Below, in pieces: positions 35,243-48,369 of a DNA stretch of 64,000 nt. Position 1 is the stretch's first letter. Every line of letters begins with the position of its first letter. Where the stretch lies: the NCBI GenBank assembly GCA_948567375.1, contig OX419758.1, forward strand, positions 29,393,001-29,457,000. Reading direction: 5' to 3'. A program made the translations under genes and the position numbers. The notes beneath the pieces were generated by a model. That model had not been told where the DNA came from and searched no databases. It saw only the letters and a list, made by a program, of their open reading frames with translations. Origin of the DNA: Lunularia cruciata (lineage: Eukaryota; Streptophyta; Marchantiopsida; Lunulariales; Lunulariaceae).

Positions 35243-38200
35243 CTACAGTTCTTTAGGTGTTCGTAACGTCGGAAATACATGAAATTGCGACAAATTGAAA
35301 CTACAGTGTTCATTATATGACGCTTCAAGCGTAGTCTCTTGCAATCTCCCATCCATCTCGTCTCCACCCAAGGGCTTGCGATCAAAATTTGGGCCATAGT
35401 GTAACTTAATGGTGAGACCTCTTATTGGACATGAAGCACCTCGACCCACCCTCAAGAAGTAGAACTGGTTGCGATGTTCAGAAACGCCAGTTTGTTGACA
35501 ATCCCCGTAACACCTTCTAAGTACTTTCCAGTACACTTGTAAGGAGCAGTTTACGGACATCTCGTTTTGACTATGTCTTTTCTTTCCTACATATTTATTT
35601 ATTCACTCGAATCTACATCGAATAGTCTATTTTACATACATCAAGTCCCGTGCTCAGTTACGTAGTTCAGAAACCTCTCCCTCAGTTTATAAAAGATATG
35701 CAACTTAATAACGAAAAATTGGAAGTCTCTAGATTGTTAAATTATGGTGCAAAAGCTGAAAATACAGAACCTCTGGATATCTATTGATATGTACATCTCT
35801 ATCGTGGGAGAAACAATCAATTGAGATCCCAGATAAAGCTACAAAAGTCCTGGATTGCACCAGTTTGCATGTAAATCTTCATGCTGCAAATTCCATACCT
35901 TTTTACCGTAAGTAAGAACTTGCCATATCTGTGACAGAGTGTTCGATCATACGGAGGAGGACCTTATATGTCAAGTTCGGATTTTGTGACCACCCAAGAA
36001 GGTCCTCCTTGAGCCATGACACCACCTCATAAACAGGCTAAATTAATGCACTTCGATCTATGTCAAGCTGAAGTTCAGTAACGTCTGTGACAACAGCCAC
36101 AACAGCAATGGCTATGTACAGAACGTTGATGCCGAACCACATTTTGCCAGTCGCAGGCCCCTGCAATAACTCTTCTAGAAAGAGCACGGAAGTGACACCC
36201 TTGATGGTGGATGGGTGAGCAATGACAGTGACAGGGCGGCAATTGCTGCATCTCTCTCTGTGGTCTGCTTTCAACAATGGATTTCTCCTCTTTAGGACAG
36301 GTTATCGTTACTGTATAATCGGGTGCTCTAGGAGGAGTCGGCTCCCTATATTCAACTTCAACATCCTGCTCTGGGGAACAATTCCATGCTCCATAAGTGT
36401 GGCAGTGGCTCATGCTATTCAGATTCTGTGAGGAGCTTCCCTCTGAGTTGCCTTGCCTGCAAATCTTTATCGTAGTAGGAGTAGAGCAATCATCTAGATG
36501 TATACACTGTTACATCACTAGATGTATACACTGTTACATGCGGATGCGGAGGCCTTTGTCTAGCAGGAGCTCGTGATCTACTTCTCGTGCTCCTTGGAGT
36601 CGCAGATGTAGAACTCGCAGGAGAAAAGTGTATGGGGGCAGGCCTTTTCTTACGAACTGGAGTAGTAGATCCCTCGGAGGGGTTACATCCACTAAAATCT
36701 ATCGCAGGAGTGGGCTGTCTACTCTTAGCAGGGTAGATCGATCCTGCAAACACAGGAGCCAATTGGCGGAGTGATGGGATGGAAAAAGGGGTGGATCTTC
36801 CTGAATTAAATTGTTTTGGACTTGCTTTCCTGGGAATGATGGCTCTGCTGGCAGGCCTTGAACGGCCTGGGGAAGTATCACAAGACCAGTTTCCATATTC
36901 GTGTCTGTGCTTATGCGTATTTTTAGGAAGAGTTTCAACCCCGTATCCATACTTTCAAGAAGGATTGCACAGTGGCCGTTCCTTACAAGTTTTAGCAGGC
37001 ACTAATCTGGGGCTTTACTTATTCTCACGAGACTTACTTTGTGGGGAAAGCGATCTGTCCCGATAATATTTACTGGACCATGACCCAGATCCTCAACATA
37101 AGCTAAACCTCGAGCACGGGCACTGGTGGGAGGTGATGGTGACCGACTCCCTGCATGGCGTTTCGTCCATGGACAACCACAGGGTTGAAGATTCGGGTCA
37201 TGATAAATGTATCTCTTATTTTTTGGCCAATCCTTGTCCCGCCATCGCCCTCTTGCAGATTTTCGTTTGGGAGCATAAATTCTTCCAGGAGGAGAGATGG
37301 GGCGGATTTCTGGTGTGCCAAAGGAGAATGTGGACTCATAATACTCTTGTTTGGATGGGGCCTCTGCCAGGGTGCAATAAGAATCTGCACAGCTTTCAGT
37401 AACCGACTTTGGTGATGTGATCCGAGGGATTGTCCGTTTGCTTGAACTGCACACTCATGAGCCACTTCTCGTTGTAATTCTTCTGCAAGATCTTTATCTC
37501 TCAACGAACTTTCGTATGATTGCCAGTGATGCTCATGATCTGCGCCATGGTCTATCCACTGATAAACGTGATCCGAGGGACCGCGTCCTTTCTTCATCAT
37601 GTGAGGGAGATCTCGCAGAGTGGGACTCACCGGTTCAGATCGAGATCGGACATTGTGGTGACTGGAGGGTAACGAGGATGGAGGAGGAGTGGACGATTTT
37701 GGCGACTTGAGCTTTAGTTTCGCTGGAGGACTATAGGAGGGGTATCGGGACGGGGAGATGCTCTAGAAGATTTAGGGTTAAAGAGGGCTGCATGAGATGA
37801 AAATTGAGTTTCTGATGAAGTTGTCGATGGAAACTGAGGTCATGAGCTTGACAATGCTGCGGAGGGCTTTGGGGCCTACCAGATTGATGTGGGGGAGGGG
37901 AACTTTGGGGTCCTGCAGCATGATATGGTGGTGGTGGGCGGTTTTCTCGGACACGGTGTGGAGGGGATATTGGAGGGTGAGGAAACACGGCAGCTTGACG
38001 AGGTGTGTGAGGGTTTTGATATCGTTGGTCCTGCTTTTGACGGTGATAATTTGGATCCTGCTTCTGGTTAATGCAATCCTGATTCTGCTGGGTGGGGTGA
38101 CCAAACTCTCGAACTATAGGGGAACCGGAACGATCACGACGACGATCTCTATTGCCCCAACAACAGGAGATTTCATGTAATCCGGAACTTCTTCCTGTTG

Positions 38201-38243
38201 CCCTTGATTTTGGAATACATGGAAACATACCCGTTACCCGCAA
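35243..38243 (-). pseudogene. Frame-broken relative of the SR-rich gene
   Basis: Minus strand. It begins with a Met and an N-terminal segment RDRRRDRSGSPIVREFG that resembles SRSPSPIRREFW at the same distance from the start in the 30,645-33,527 gene. Pro/Ser/Arg-rich fragments follow in changing frames: 38,243-37,731, then 37,630 to about 37,455, then 37,454-37,002 (with SRSPSPPTSARARG), then 36,762-36,490 (with SRSRAPARQR). A Cys/His-rich fragment at 36,413-36,075 (CHCHCSPIHHQGCH, CCCGCCH) parallels the other gene's Cys/His segment, and 35,560-35,243 may be the C-terminal domain. At least three frame changes and no convincing introns suggest a pseudogene, but a spliced gene with different exons cannot be excluded. 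Confidence 0.5.
36491..36540. repeat. Tandem duplication of a 25-bp unit
   Basis: CTAGATGTATACACTGTTAC occurs twice, 25 bases apart. In minus sense it encodes a doubled VTVYTS peptide just before a stop in the broken SR-rich relative, so it may be part of the decay. Confidence 0.8.
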
Positions 38244-38406
38244 TTTCTCCCCTCTTCGTTCCTCGCATCCGTCTTTTCCTCCACCAGCACCTCCTCGTTA
38301 CTTTTCTCTTCACATTCATTTTCGCAATCGCAGCTCATAGCTCAGCACCTAATGTACAGTTCAACATTTTACCGATGTTTCTCAGGTAAGATTCGAGCTT
38401 CGACCT

Positions 38407-38415
38407 AAACCCTAA
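38407..38415 (-). promoter_or_regulatory. Telo-box (AAACCCTAA) upstream of the broken SR-rich relative
   Basis: AAACCCTAA lies about 165 bases upstream of the minus-strand Met at 38,243. Telo-boxes are common in plant promoters of growth and translation genes. Its presence suggests this locus once had a promoter; function is inferred. Confidence 0.4.
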
Positions 38416-39601
38416 GGACCAGCCTTAACAGAACAATCTCCAATCACCGTTGCGTTTTGTGCCCATATTCCTGTCTCAATCCCGCGGGGGAAGGCGACCT
38501 TTCCGAACCGTTGCCATAACACGTTAATCATATACGACCTCTTTGTTAGAGCAATCCGAATATAGAGGATTAAGCTGTAACTTGGAATGACCTGGTGGTG
38601 TACCCTACAATTCCGGGCACCTTGCCTCCCACCCAAACCATTCGCTAATGATGTGCCCCAATGAGGTCTTGGTGGTTCTCAGGGACCAAGCTGAAATCCA
38701 AACATCACCCGCTTTCATTATGAGCGGCGAATACAGACTCGCTGCGTGCCAAATGCTTTCGACATCCATACAAGGACTTGAGAAAAACCAAGAGATCCTA
38801 GCGGACCAATCTAAGCTCGTTACAATATACGCTGAAAAGTGTTTGAAAGTAACAGAACGGGGCAGTAATATCCTGCCCGTGTTTCAAAGCTCAGAGCAAC
38901 CACTAAACATTCTTCATTGCACAACTGAAACCTGGGCTGGTCATATAACAAAGTTGGAGTCCTCCCATTCCGTTGTAAAGGGCTTCTTTATCAGGTCTGT
39001 ATCCTCATGAAAAGGAATTCATATAAAGTTCTCGCGGGGAGTTTCCTACTAGTCTGCACTTGAACTACACCTTGAGCAACTACCGCAATGAAATGGGCTC
39101 AGGAGTCACTCTTCTCACTGTATGTACGTCTACCGTCAATTCACTTCATCCACCCATGCCTTTGGAAGACATAATACTTGAGGCTAACGCCACTTTCTTC
39201 ATAGGAGTACTGAATGCTAGATTGATGCGATGCCGAGAGTCAGCGAAAACCTCAATAACTTGGGGACACGAGGATCACGAGGTGACAACCCTAATTGAGG
39301 GAGCGTTGGTCCCAAACCTACTCGAACTCCCTCCAGTCCCCATTGTATTTTTCAGAAGTCCACTAAAAAGAATTACTCATTTTGGTGCTAGTCATCAACT
39401 ACAACTGCCTAGATCTAGTGCCTTGCAACTAAGTAGCTAGACCTTGCCTTCAGGCTCGTTGGCATCTTAGACCGATCAACATGGCGGATTAGCTCATGTC
39501 AGACAAATCCAGGTATATTTACAAAAGCAGGCCCACACCTGACAGATTTCCAAACCGATCTCTTGCCAAAACTGGTGGTGTGAAAATGAAGTTTCTCAAG
39601 A
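38416..39601. other. Spacer; two plus-strand ORFs of doubtful status
   Basis: Plus-strand ORFs at 38,648-39,010 (120 codons) and 39,060-39,440 (126 codons) have no recognisable motif, are in different frames and could be chance or relics of a lost gene. Nothing else is supported here. Confidence 0.3.
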
Positions 39602-41365
<1,764 letters not shown>

Positions 41366-42814
41366 CTGTAAATCACGAAACCAGGAAAGTCACAAAGTTG
41401 GCATCAGAAATGAATAGTGACCAGGTTTGCAATTGGCTTTCTGAAGCCTCTTTCATGTTCCAGGTACTGTCAGAAAGTGCAAATGTAATTTAAGCTCCCT
41501 GAATGTGTAAGTTCTCCCCAAAAATGCGACGGTGGCAGCGGTGCAGACTTTGAGATTTCAAAAATACAACAGAGGAGCACAAAAGGAAATATGAAAGAAA
41601 CTTCATAGTTTGGACCATTGTTATCGATCCTTTTATATTTCTGTATTCAAGTTGAGGGTCTTCCTAAAACTCAAGCGTCAACAGCATGAAACTGAAGGTA
41701 CCAGTGCTCACATCTAGATGATATAACGTTTCAATGAGATGTTAGGAATAACTGACCGGTATCGCACTTCAGCAGAGAGCATTTGCCGCGTCCTAACACG
41801 GTATCTTGTGGTACCCTGCAGCAGTCACAGAGCAAACTCCTTGACCTTCCCAAATGTCATAGTCACCGAGAAGGGTACAGAACCATTCAAATTGACCTGG
41901 GTTTATCAGCAACTGGGCTCTCCGCAGATTGCTACGGACAAGACTACATGAACTTTGACATGACCTATATACTGTAAGTGAACGTACCAATGCTTTCGCC
42001 ACCTGCGTTCATTGGTCCTTCCTTGGTCCGTCTGCATCAACATTCCGTCTGTAGGGTAAACCACGGTCTCCGCAACCTCCATTTCTCAAATTATTCCATA
42101 TTATTTAGAGTGCGCAAACGCCAGCCCTTCTCATCCATCCAGTACTGATGATCGGCCTCATCCAGAAAAGGTCAAGAAGACACAAAATTGGAACGAGGAG
42201 AAGGCGGAATTTTGCTAGCTGCATGTACAGCATACACTTCCTCTTTTCTCCAGCAACTGTCAAGACAAGCTTCAGTTAACTCAAAGGTAGAGAGCACAAC
42301 AACGGAAGCCAAGGGTGCAAACAAAGAAAGACATGAAAATTCAGTCCCATCCATGTATGAAGTAAATGAACAGAATTCAAACCCAGTGCAAAGCATATGA
42401 ACAGAGCCAAAAACTTTCCTAACCTGAATGTTATGCAATCTTTGTTTGACATGTCTTAACCAAACTCCAAATGACAAATCTCTCTCGGAACATGAATTCT
42501 ACACAAACTGGCAAAACTGCTACCATCATTGGGGAGGGAAAAATACCAACCACAAAATCAAATTCGAATACCTAAAACAGCTGAGTGAAATCATGCTTCT
42601 ACTACTACTGCACTCCGGGAAACGAGAACATACAAAGGTCAATCCAACGAAATCTGTATAAACAGGCGAGATTGATGAATATTTCGCAGTGATTAGGGTT
42701 GAATTCCATTTTCGAGTCCGGATTTATGGACCAAGAGAAGACCAAACGATGTGCGTAGTGTACCAATCTGTTCCGCTAGCGGTGACTAAGTTAAACTAGT
42801 TAAGCTCTTCAACT
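41366..42814. other. Upstream flank of the YY1 pseudogene, no gene seen
   Basis: Should contain the lost N-terminal exon of YY1, but I could not find it. A weak WMDEKGWRL-type segment at about 42,110-42,150 (minus) is not assignable. Nothing else supported. Confidence 0.35.
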
Positions 42815-42827
42815 TGTTCCTCCTATT

Positions 42828-42925
42828 ACGAGAAAAGTCGACCGCGTAGGAAAAATGAAGGATGGGAAGACCCCATCAAGCCGTACAAGGGAGAGAAAAA
42901 AAAGGTAACATGGGGCTAAGCCCCA
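42828..42925 (-). other. 3' untranslated region of the RLE-type LINE
   Basis: Begins in GGGGCTTAG (TAG is the stop codon) and runs through CTCTCCCTTGTACGGCTTGA and CCTACGCGGTCG to the target duplication. GGGGCTTAGCCCC can pair on itself around the stop. Strong conservation with the copies at 29,761 and 46,660 suggests it is the part recognised by the RT. Confidence 0.75.
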
Positions 42926-45900
42926 ATAGAGTATGTATGAGAAATCTGCCCTACCGCACCTAAGATACCCGAGCTATGCAAGTCGTACGGTCTACACACA
43001 ACTGGAGCATCCGAAGAAACATCACCTAATGTGATTGCTCTCCTATGGATTGCACCAGCCACTGCACTCTGTAGAGCAATGGACAGACGCTGTCTAAAGT
43101 AAGCTACAAAGTATGAGAGTGAGAGTGGTACCCCCTGACGCCTAACATGATAAGCTCTCGTGCACTCCCTGACAAATGTGTCAAATGCCGTGTCCATCGC
43201 TCCATATAACTCCAAGGCTAGAGGAACAAAGAGATGACCTCGCTGCATGCCCCTATACTTGGAGACCTTGCGACCTGTTGCTGCACTCGCCGCCCATCCA
43301 GGGGGATGGGTAATCACTCCCTCCAAAACTGCATCTCGCGTAGGGGTCCGTGACCACGACATCCGCTACTGTCACCTGATCATCTCGGACCAAGTATAAG
43401 TCTACCCTGACACGTGTTGTCTGCAACGCATACGAACGCTCCATCCAAGCCAAGTATCCACTCTCTCGTACCATAGCAAACACTATGTCTCTAATGGCAT
43501 CATGGGTAGCTATCCTCTATCCTCCAAAAGGACACCGTGTCATGTGGACCGCCGCTGCATCTAGTGTAGAACCACACTCACAAGTGAGTAGTGAAGCTGC
43601 AGATGGGTGGACCAAACCTAGGCAAAACCTCATCGCTGTAGAGAAAGTAGCCGGTGCGAGTCGGAAAGCCCTAATGCATGGTCGAGCTAGGATCCACGAG
43701 CCTGCACCCTTGCCGAAGCAAGAGCGTAGACGTGCTCTAGTAGCCTAAGGAATGGACGAGTCAACTAAGAGAGAATATAGCGTATGCTTACACTGTCGCT
43801 CCATCAAGGAAGACTGTAGACCTCTAGTCCAATCTGACGATAGTGAAGCAAACGGTGGAAAAGCCTCTCGTGCTCGTGGGGATAGACTATCTCTCGTCTG
43901 CCACAATAACACCTGGAGAGAAAAGGATCCTCCCTCCACCTCTGTCACATAAGTCTCCAAGACCGGCCTATCAGCAATCACAAAACGAGAGGCAAGTAGG
44001 GGTGCCGAGAGAACCCAACTACCTAAAAACGCTATAGGTGCCATCTCCTCCATAGAAAGCAAGCCAACCCCATCACATGAGATCGGTAGAGCCATCTGTC
44101 TACGTGCCAAATCCCCTGTCACACACTCAAAAGTCCCTGGTCCAATAATATCACCAAAGACTCCCATAATCCTCCTATCAAATGCTCTCAGACGTAATAG
44201 GAAGGACGGTGAGGAGGGAACTATACGGATGAGGTAGGATGGTCGACGAGCAATACTGGAAGAGAGTATACCAAATGCCACCTGCGGATCTCCTAGTAAT
44301 GGAAGGTCATCCACATGGAGAACATCCTCTGCAAGGGCAGCGTCCAGGAAGCGTGTGACAAAATCCTCCGATCCTACTGGCACTCCAAGAACACGAAGTC
44401 CATCTACGGATGTGATACACCCCTCGGGAAGCTCAAGGTGGGGAGGGATACCTAAAGGGGACCATGCCCTACACTTTGACACCTTGACTCTCAAGCCTAC
44501 TAGATGTAGCTCGGTAGTCAAGTAGTCAAAGGCCTGCCTAATCTGATCTACAGGGCCTACGATGTGTGTATCATCTGCCAAGGAGGGAAATACACAACCT
44601 GGCATGGCCAAAGTAGTAGACAGGAGAGCTCTAAAGTGAGCCATGGCAAATAAGTGCCCCCCCAAAGGATCTCCCTGACGTGTACCAACAGTTGACTCCA
44701 AGACGGTGACTCCCTCCTATGAACCACCATGCTGGTAGTAAAGGGAAGCAGGAGAGCCATAAAAAGACCGCACAAAAGGAATGAGACTTGCCAAGGATCC
44801 ACCAGCCTCCCTAAGCTCTCTAAAGATGGATGCACGTGAGACGCTATTAAAAGTGTTCTCAACATCCACCTGTAGGACAACCCACTCCGGATGGATATCT
44901 AGGAGTGCTCTAATGCCTAGAGATATAGCCTCACATCCTCCAGGTGTAGCTACTCCAAACTGATGTGGACTAAGGTGTTGTCGAAAGTGAGAATGATGCT
45001 GAAGGACAATGGTACGACTGACCAAACGCAAAAGGATCTCTCCAATAGCAATCGGTCTAATGCCTCCCGTGTCCTTCTCGATTGCGAGAAGTCGACTAGC
45101 ACCTAAGACCCGACTAACAGACATAGGAATGTCTCCTCTCGCTACTGCTGCAGCCACCTGAAACAACTCGGTAAAACCACTAGAAGGATCATCTGCCTTG
45201 AAGCAATCTCTAAGGTGCTCATAAACCATCCCTGACAAGCCTCCTGAGGAAAGGCGAGGGGCAGTGCACAATGCTTGTGCAAATAGCGACCTATCAAGAC
45301 ATAAAGGCTGCTCAGGCTGATAATCTAAGATCTCTAGTGGTAGTCCCTCTACTGCTATAGGATGCAATGAGCGTAGGGAAGAGATGGTCTCATCAGTAGG
45401 ACTCGCTATAGACAAAGGGTGTAGCGCTCGTGCTGCTCTACTAAACTCTCCCGCCTGACCCAATGTCCTACATCGTCGTAATCAAGTGGAATCTGTGGTA
45501 TCCTGTGGCGATGCCTGTCTCCTAAATCGTGTAGCCCTAACAGACTCCTCTTGAAGGGCTGCCCAATCCCCCGCTTGGAATTGACAAAATCTAGCCGCCA
45601 CCTCTCTATGCCCCACACGTCCCCCTCTAGCATTACGAAGACACGTAGGAGGAATAGGAACCACGCTAACTTGTCTAAGGGATCATGTGCCAAACGATCC
45701 AGTGGTAGGCAAAAAGCCTGTCTAGCCTTATCATGGAGTGTGCGGGGTAGCCTATAGAATAGACGTGGACATGGAAAACTAGTCTCAAATAACCCCAAAA
45801 TGCAACATGCCTGAGAAGCTAACCACTCCCACGACTCGATCGGTATCCCTGGAACGATCAACGAAGGTATAGAAGAAGCATGCGTAATCCCGAGTGTCAT

Positions 45901-46075
45901 TGTTGTCGATGTGGTCGCTCGTCTCACGTGGGCATCCCAAGTGGTCCAATCATAGTCCTTGTGCATCTTTCACACATGAGTCTTTACCCCTTGCGAGGTA
46001 AAGCGTCGGTGACACACCGGGCATGGTGTATCCCGACCCGCTCTAGGCGACCCCACATGGGAAGGTGTAGCCATG
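42916..46075 (-). pseudogene. RLE-type LINE polyprotein (broken): zinc finger, reverse transcriptase, restriction-like endonuclease
   Basis: Start ATG at 46,073-46,075. Close to the N-terminus is a C2H2 finger (CPVCHRRFTSQGVKTHV), then about 180 residues of linker. The RT begins near 45,460 with RLSSGGLSGMVYEHLRD and the signature GGIRPIAIGEILLRLVSR. Motif A is LQVDVENTFNSVSR, motif B region TRQGDPLGGHLF and the catalytic box LADDTHIVG. Next come a thumb region, a CCHC knuckle (CECG ... H ... RC at about 43,560) and a restriction-like nuclease motif RVDLYLVRDDQVTVAD, which fits R(K)-x-D-x12-D, then GRKVSKYRG and LFVPLALELYG. In-frame TGA (45,970-45,972), TAG (about 44,730), TAG (43,745-43,747) and TAG (about 43,504), plus frame shifts near 45,460 and 43,360, make it inactive. 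The order is that of R2-group LINEs, which cut DNA with the C-terminal nuclease and prime reverse transcription from the nick. Confidence 0.88.
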
Positions 46076-46659
46076 GCTAGCACAAGAATAGTGATAGTAA
46101 CACATGATACTCCTCTCCATATCTCCCCATATCTGCAAAACCACAACCCCTCACATCCCAACTCACATAAGAAAACAATCTCTCCAAACCCTAAAATCTA
46201 TAAACTCTCATAACTTTCAATTTCCATCTCCAAAATTTTCAAATTAAATTCCCATGGAACTTAATCATGGAAACCCAAAGATTAGAAATGAAAATTCACA
46301 ACCCATCACTCTCAATGTATAATGATCACTCTCAACCCTAAAAAAGCTAATAAACTTCATAACTTTCTATTCCATTCTCCATAGTCTTCAATCTAGGTGC
46401 CAATGGAACCAAAATTGAAAAACAAAGATAATCGACTATTCACTCGAAGGCTTCATGCTAGAGAGCACTCAGAATTTATCAAAATTGTCTCACGTCTCTC
46501 CCTCTCCTCTCCCCTCTCCACACTCTCCCACAACTCCTCCTCCACTCTTATGAACCTATTTCTTATGAACTCTTATGAACCTATGTTCCTCCTATTTGAA
46601 CCTATTATGTAACTATCATGTAAGTGTACTTAATCAAGAAGACTTACTTAATTAAAAAG

Positions 46660-46750
46660 GGGGCTTAGTCTCATTTTACCTTTTTCATCTCTCCCTTGTA
46701 CGGCTTGATTGGGTCTTGTCATCCTTCATTTTTTCTAAGCGGTCGTCCTT
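46660..46750 (+). mobile_element. 5'-truncated copy of the RLE-type LINE: 3' end only (91 bp)
   Basis: Plus-strand copy of the 3' end, starting exactly at GGGGCTTAG and ending GCGGTCGTCCTT, about 85% like the full element by eye. It is flanked by a perfect 17-bp direct repeat CTTACTTAATTAAAAAG (46,643-46,659 and 46,751-46,767). This duplication shows it is a separate insertion and not the terminal inverted repeat of the neighbouring element, although it lies in opposite orientation 76 bp from its 5' end. Confidence 0.85.
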
Positions 46751-46767
46751 CTTACTTAATTAAAAAG

Positions 46768-48369
46768 ATGTACAATTAAGGAGTATCTATGTATAATAGA
46801 CTTCGGATAAGATTTTTCGGTTTGTAAAGACCTTTCAATTTTCTTTATGATTGGTGAAATCCTCATGAAACGAGCTGAAAATTGATTAAGAGTTGGTAAA
46901 ATGGATGGACATATGTACGAAAACTTGAGCAAACAATTGTTTTGTAACTTTATAATTTAATTTTAAATAATGGTTATAAATTATTTTTTATAGGTGGTAA
47001 GTCTCTTCTCTTCCTCCTTTTTCTTTACAGTTTGTCGTTGTTCTTTTAACATAGAACTAACCCATATGGGCCCTAATGATAACGGTTACTTGCGGGATTG
47101 AGAAATTTCATTAAAATTCATAGTTTTCAAATTACACTTTCAATACATTTTAAAGTATTTCATACTGTCTTGGATACATACATTTATCTTATTTTCACTC
47201 TTTGTCTGTTTTTATTTTTTATTTACATTCGTTTGTTTTTTATTTCTCTTTTCTTCTTGTTTTCTTGTCTTGTTCTTCAATTACTATACAACTAGTCACC
47301 ATGAACACTTTCACAAAGAATATTACCGATAACAACATTGATGTTACCTTCATGAGTGATATAAATGATTCAATTCATCAGTTTTGAAATTCATACTAAA
47401 ATTTCAGTTTATTATTTGTGGTAATTGATATTAGAGTGGATAAATATGATTATCTTTCGCACTTTCTGTCATTCTTTGAAGAATGTAGTTCGCTCATGCT
47501 ATAAACTTGTGTAAACTTTATATTTACTAGCTAAGCTCTTTCCCTCCATCACCTAAAAGGACATATACCCATTGGATAGGATTCAATCATAAATGTAAAC
47601 CTCGTTTCGTTGTGTACTTTGACGAGAGATGTAATCGCAGACAACGCTTTTATTTTTCAATCCCATTGAAGAATATAAAAATCGAGTAGATGGCTTCCAC
47701 TTAACGGTACTCCTTACGAAATGGGAGTAAATTCCTCTAGTCTCATATGGGGGAGAAATAACATATACGATCAGCTAAGAGAAACCATCAACTTTACATA
47801 AATGTCTGCCTAGTTGGTTAACAACAATAGGGAGTTTTAGAAATGAAATTTACGAGACGTTTACCCCTGTGGTGCATGTGTACCGAAAAACTTTTATGGG
47901 ATCTCATAAATAAATGATTGTACAAAACTGAAAGTTCTGTAGACTGGCCTATGGACCGGTTCAGATTTGCAACTTTAGGTTGATTTAAACGATTCTAGGT
48001 TAAATTAAATGAGATGTTTGATTAATTTTCATTAAGAATAGTTAAATTGAACATAATCCAAATGGCCACACGTCACAAGATTAGAAGAGTACCACATGAA
48101 TAAAAATTTGAATACCTCCCTTGGAATTCTTGGGACCCCAAAAAAGGCCAATCCTAGAAAGCACAAAGCTATGAAGCTATAAGTGGCATAGTGTGGAATT
48201 CATATCAAAAGTGACAAAGCAATTTGAATCCAATGCTGCTTCTCAAATTGCAAATTTATTCAAGAGCTGAACTCATAGAAATTGATGGAGAACAAACTTG
48301 GAGACATTCATGGTGTGCCACCTTTGCATTTGATTTCAACACACTTGCAAAGAGCTAGTTGATATAAGA
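46768..48369. other. No gene seen
   Basis: AT-rich. Small ORFs around 47,100-47,390 are Phe/Leu/Ile-rich low-complexity translations without family signature. Nothing supported. Confidence 0.45.

Larger units (their letters stand above)
42828..46583 (-). mobile_element. Non-LTR retrotransposon with R2-type layout (C2H2 finger, RT, CCHC, RLE)
   Basis: A 3,756-bp element on the minus strand. The 13-bp sequence TGTTCCTCCTATT stands directly outside both proposed ends (42,815-42,827 and 46,584-46,596) and is the likely target duplication. From 5' to 3' it has a leader of about 510 bases, one long coding region (46,075-42,916) and a short 3' untranslated region of about 90 bases with no poly-A tail. 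Its 3' end recurs in two other places in the window as 5'-truncated copies, which confirms the 3' end and the retrotransposition mode. No LTRs and no APE-type endonuclease are present. The coding region is inactivated by stops and frameshifts. Confidence 0.8.

Noticed and set aside
38648-39440. Two plus-strand ORFs as a possible host gene
   Set aside because: Different frames, no motif, no plausible splice junction found. Listed only as doubtful spacer content.
44781-45757. Plus-strand ORFs within the LINE
   Set aside because: Antisense to the RT and linker coding region, where all domain motifs read on the minus strand.
42828-46750. Apparent 90-bp terminal inverted repeats around the RT gene, suggesting a DNA transposon carrying an RT
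   Set aside because: The right copy (46,660-46,750) has its own perfect 17-bp duplication, starts exactly at the stop-codon region, and a third copy at 29,761 has a 7-bp duplication. They are separate 5'-truncated LINE insertions, one in opposite orientation.
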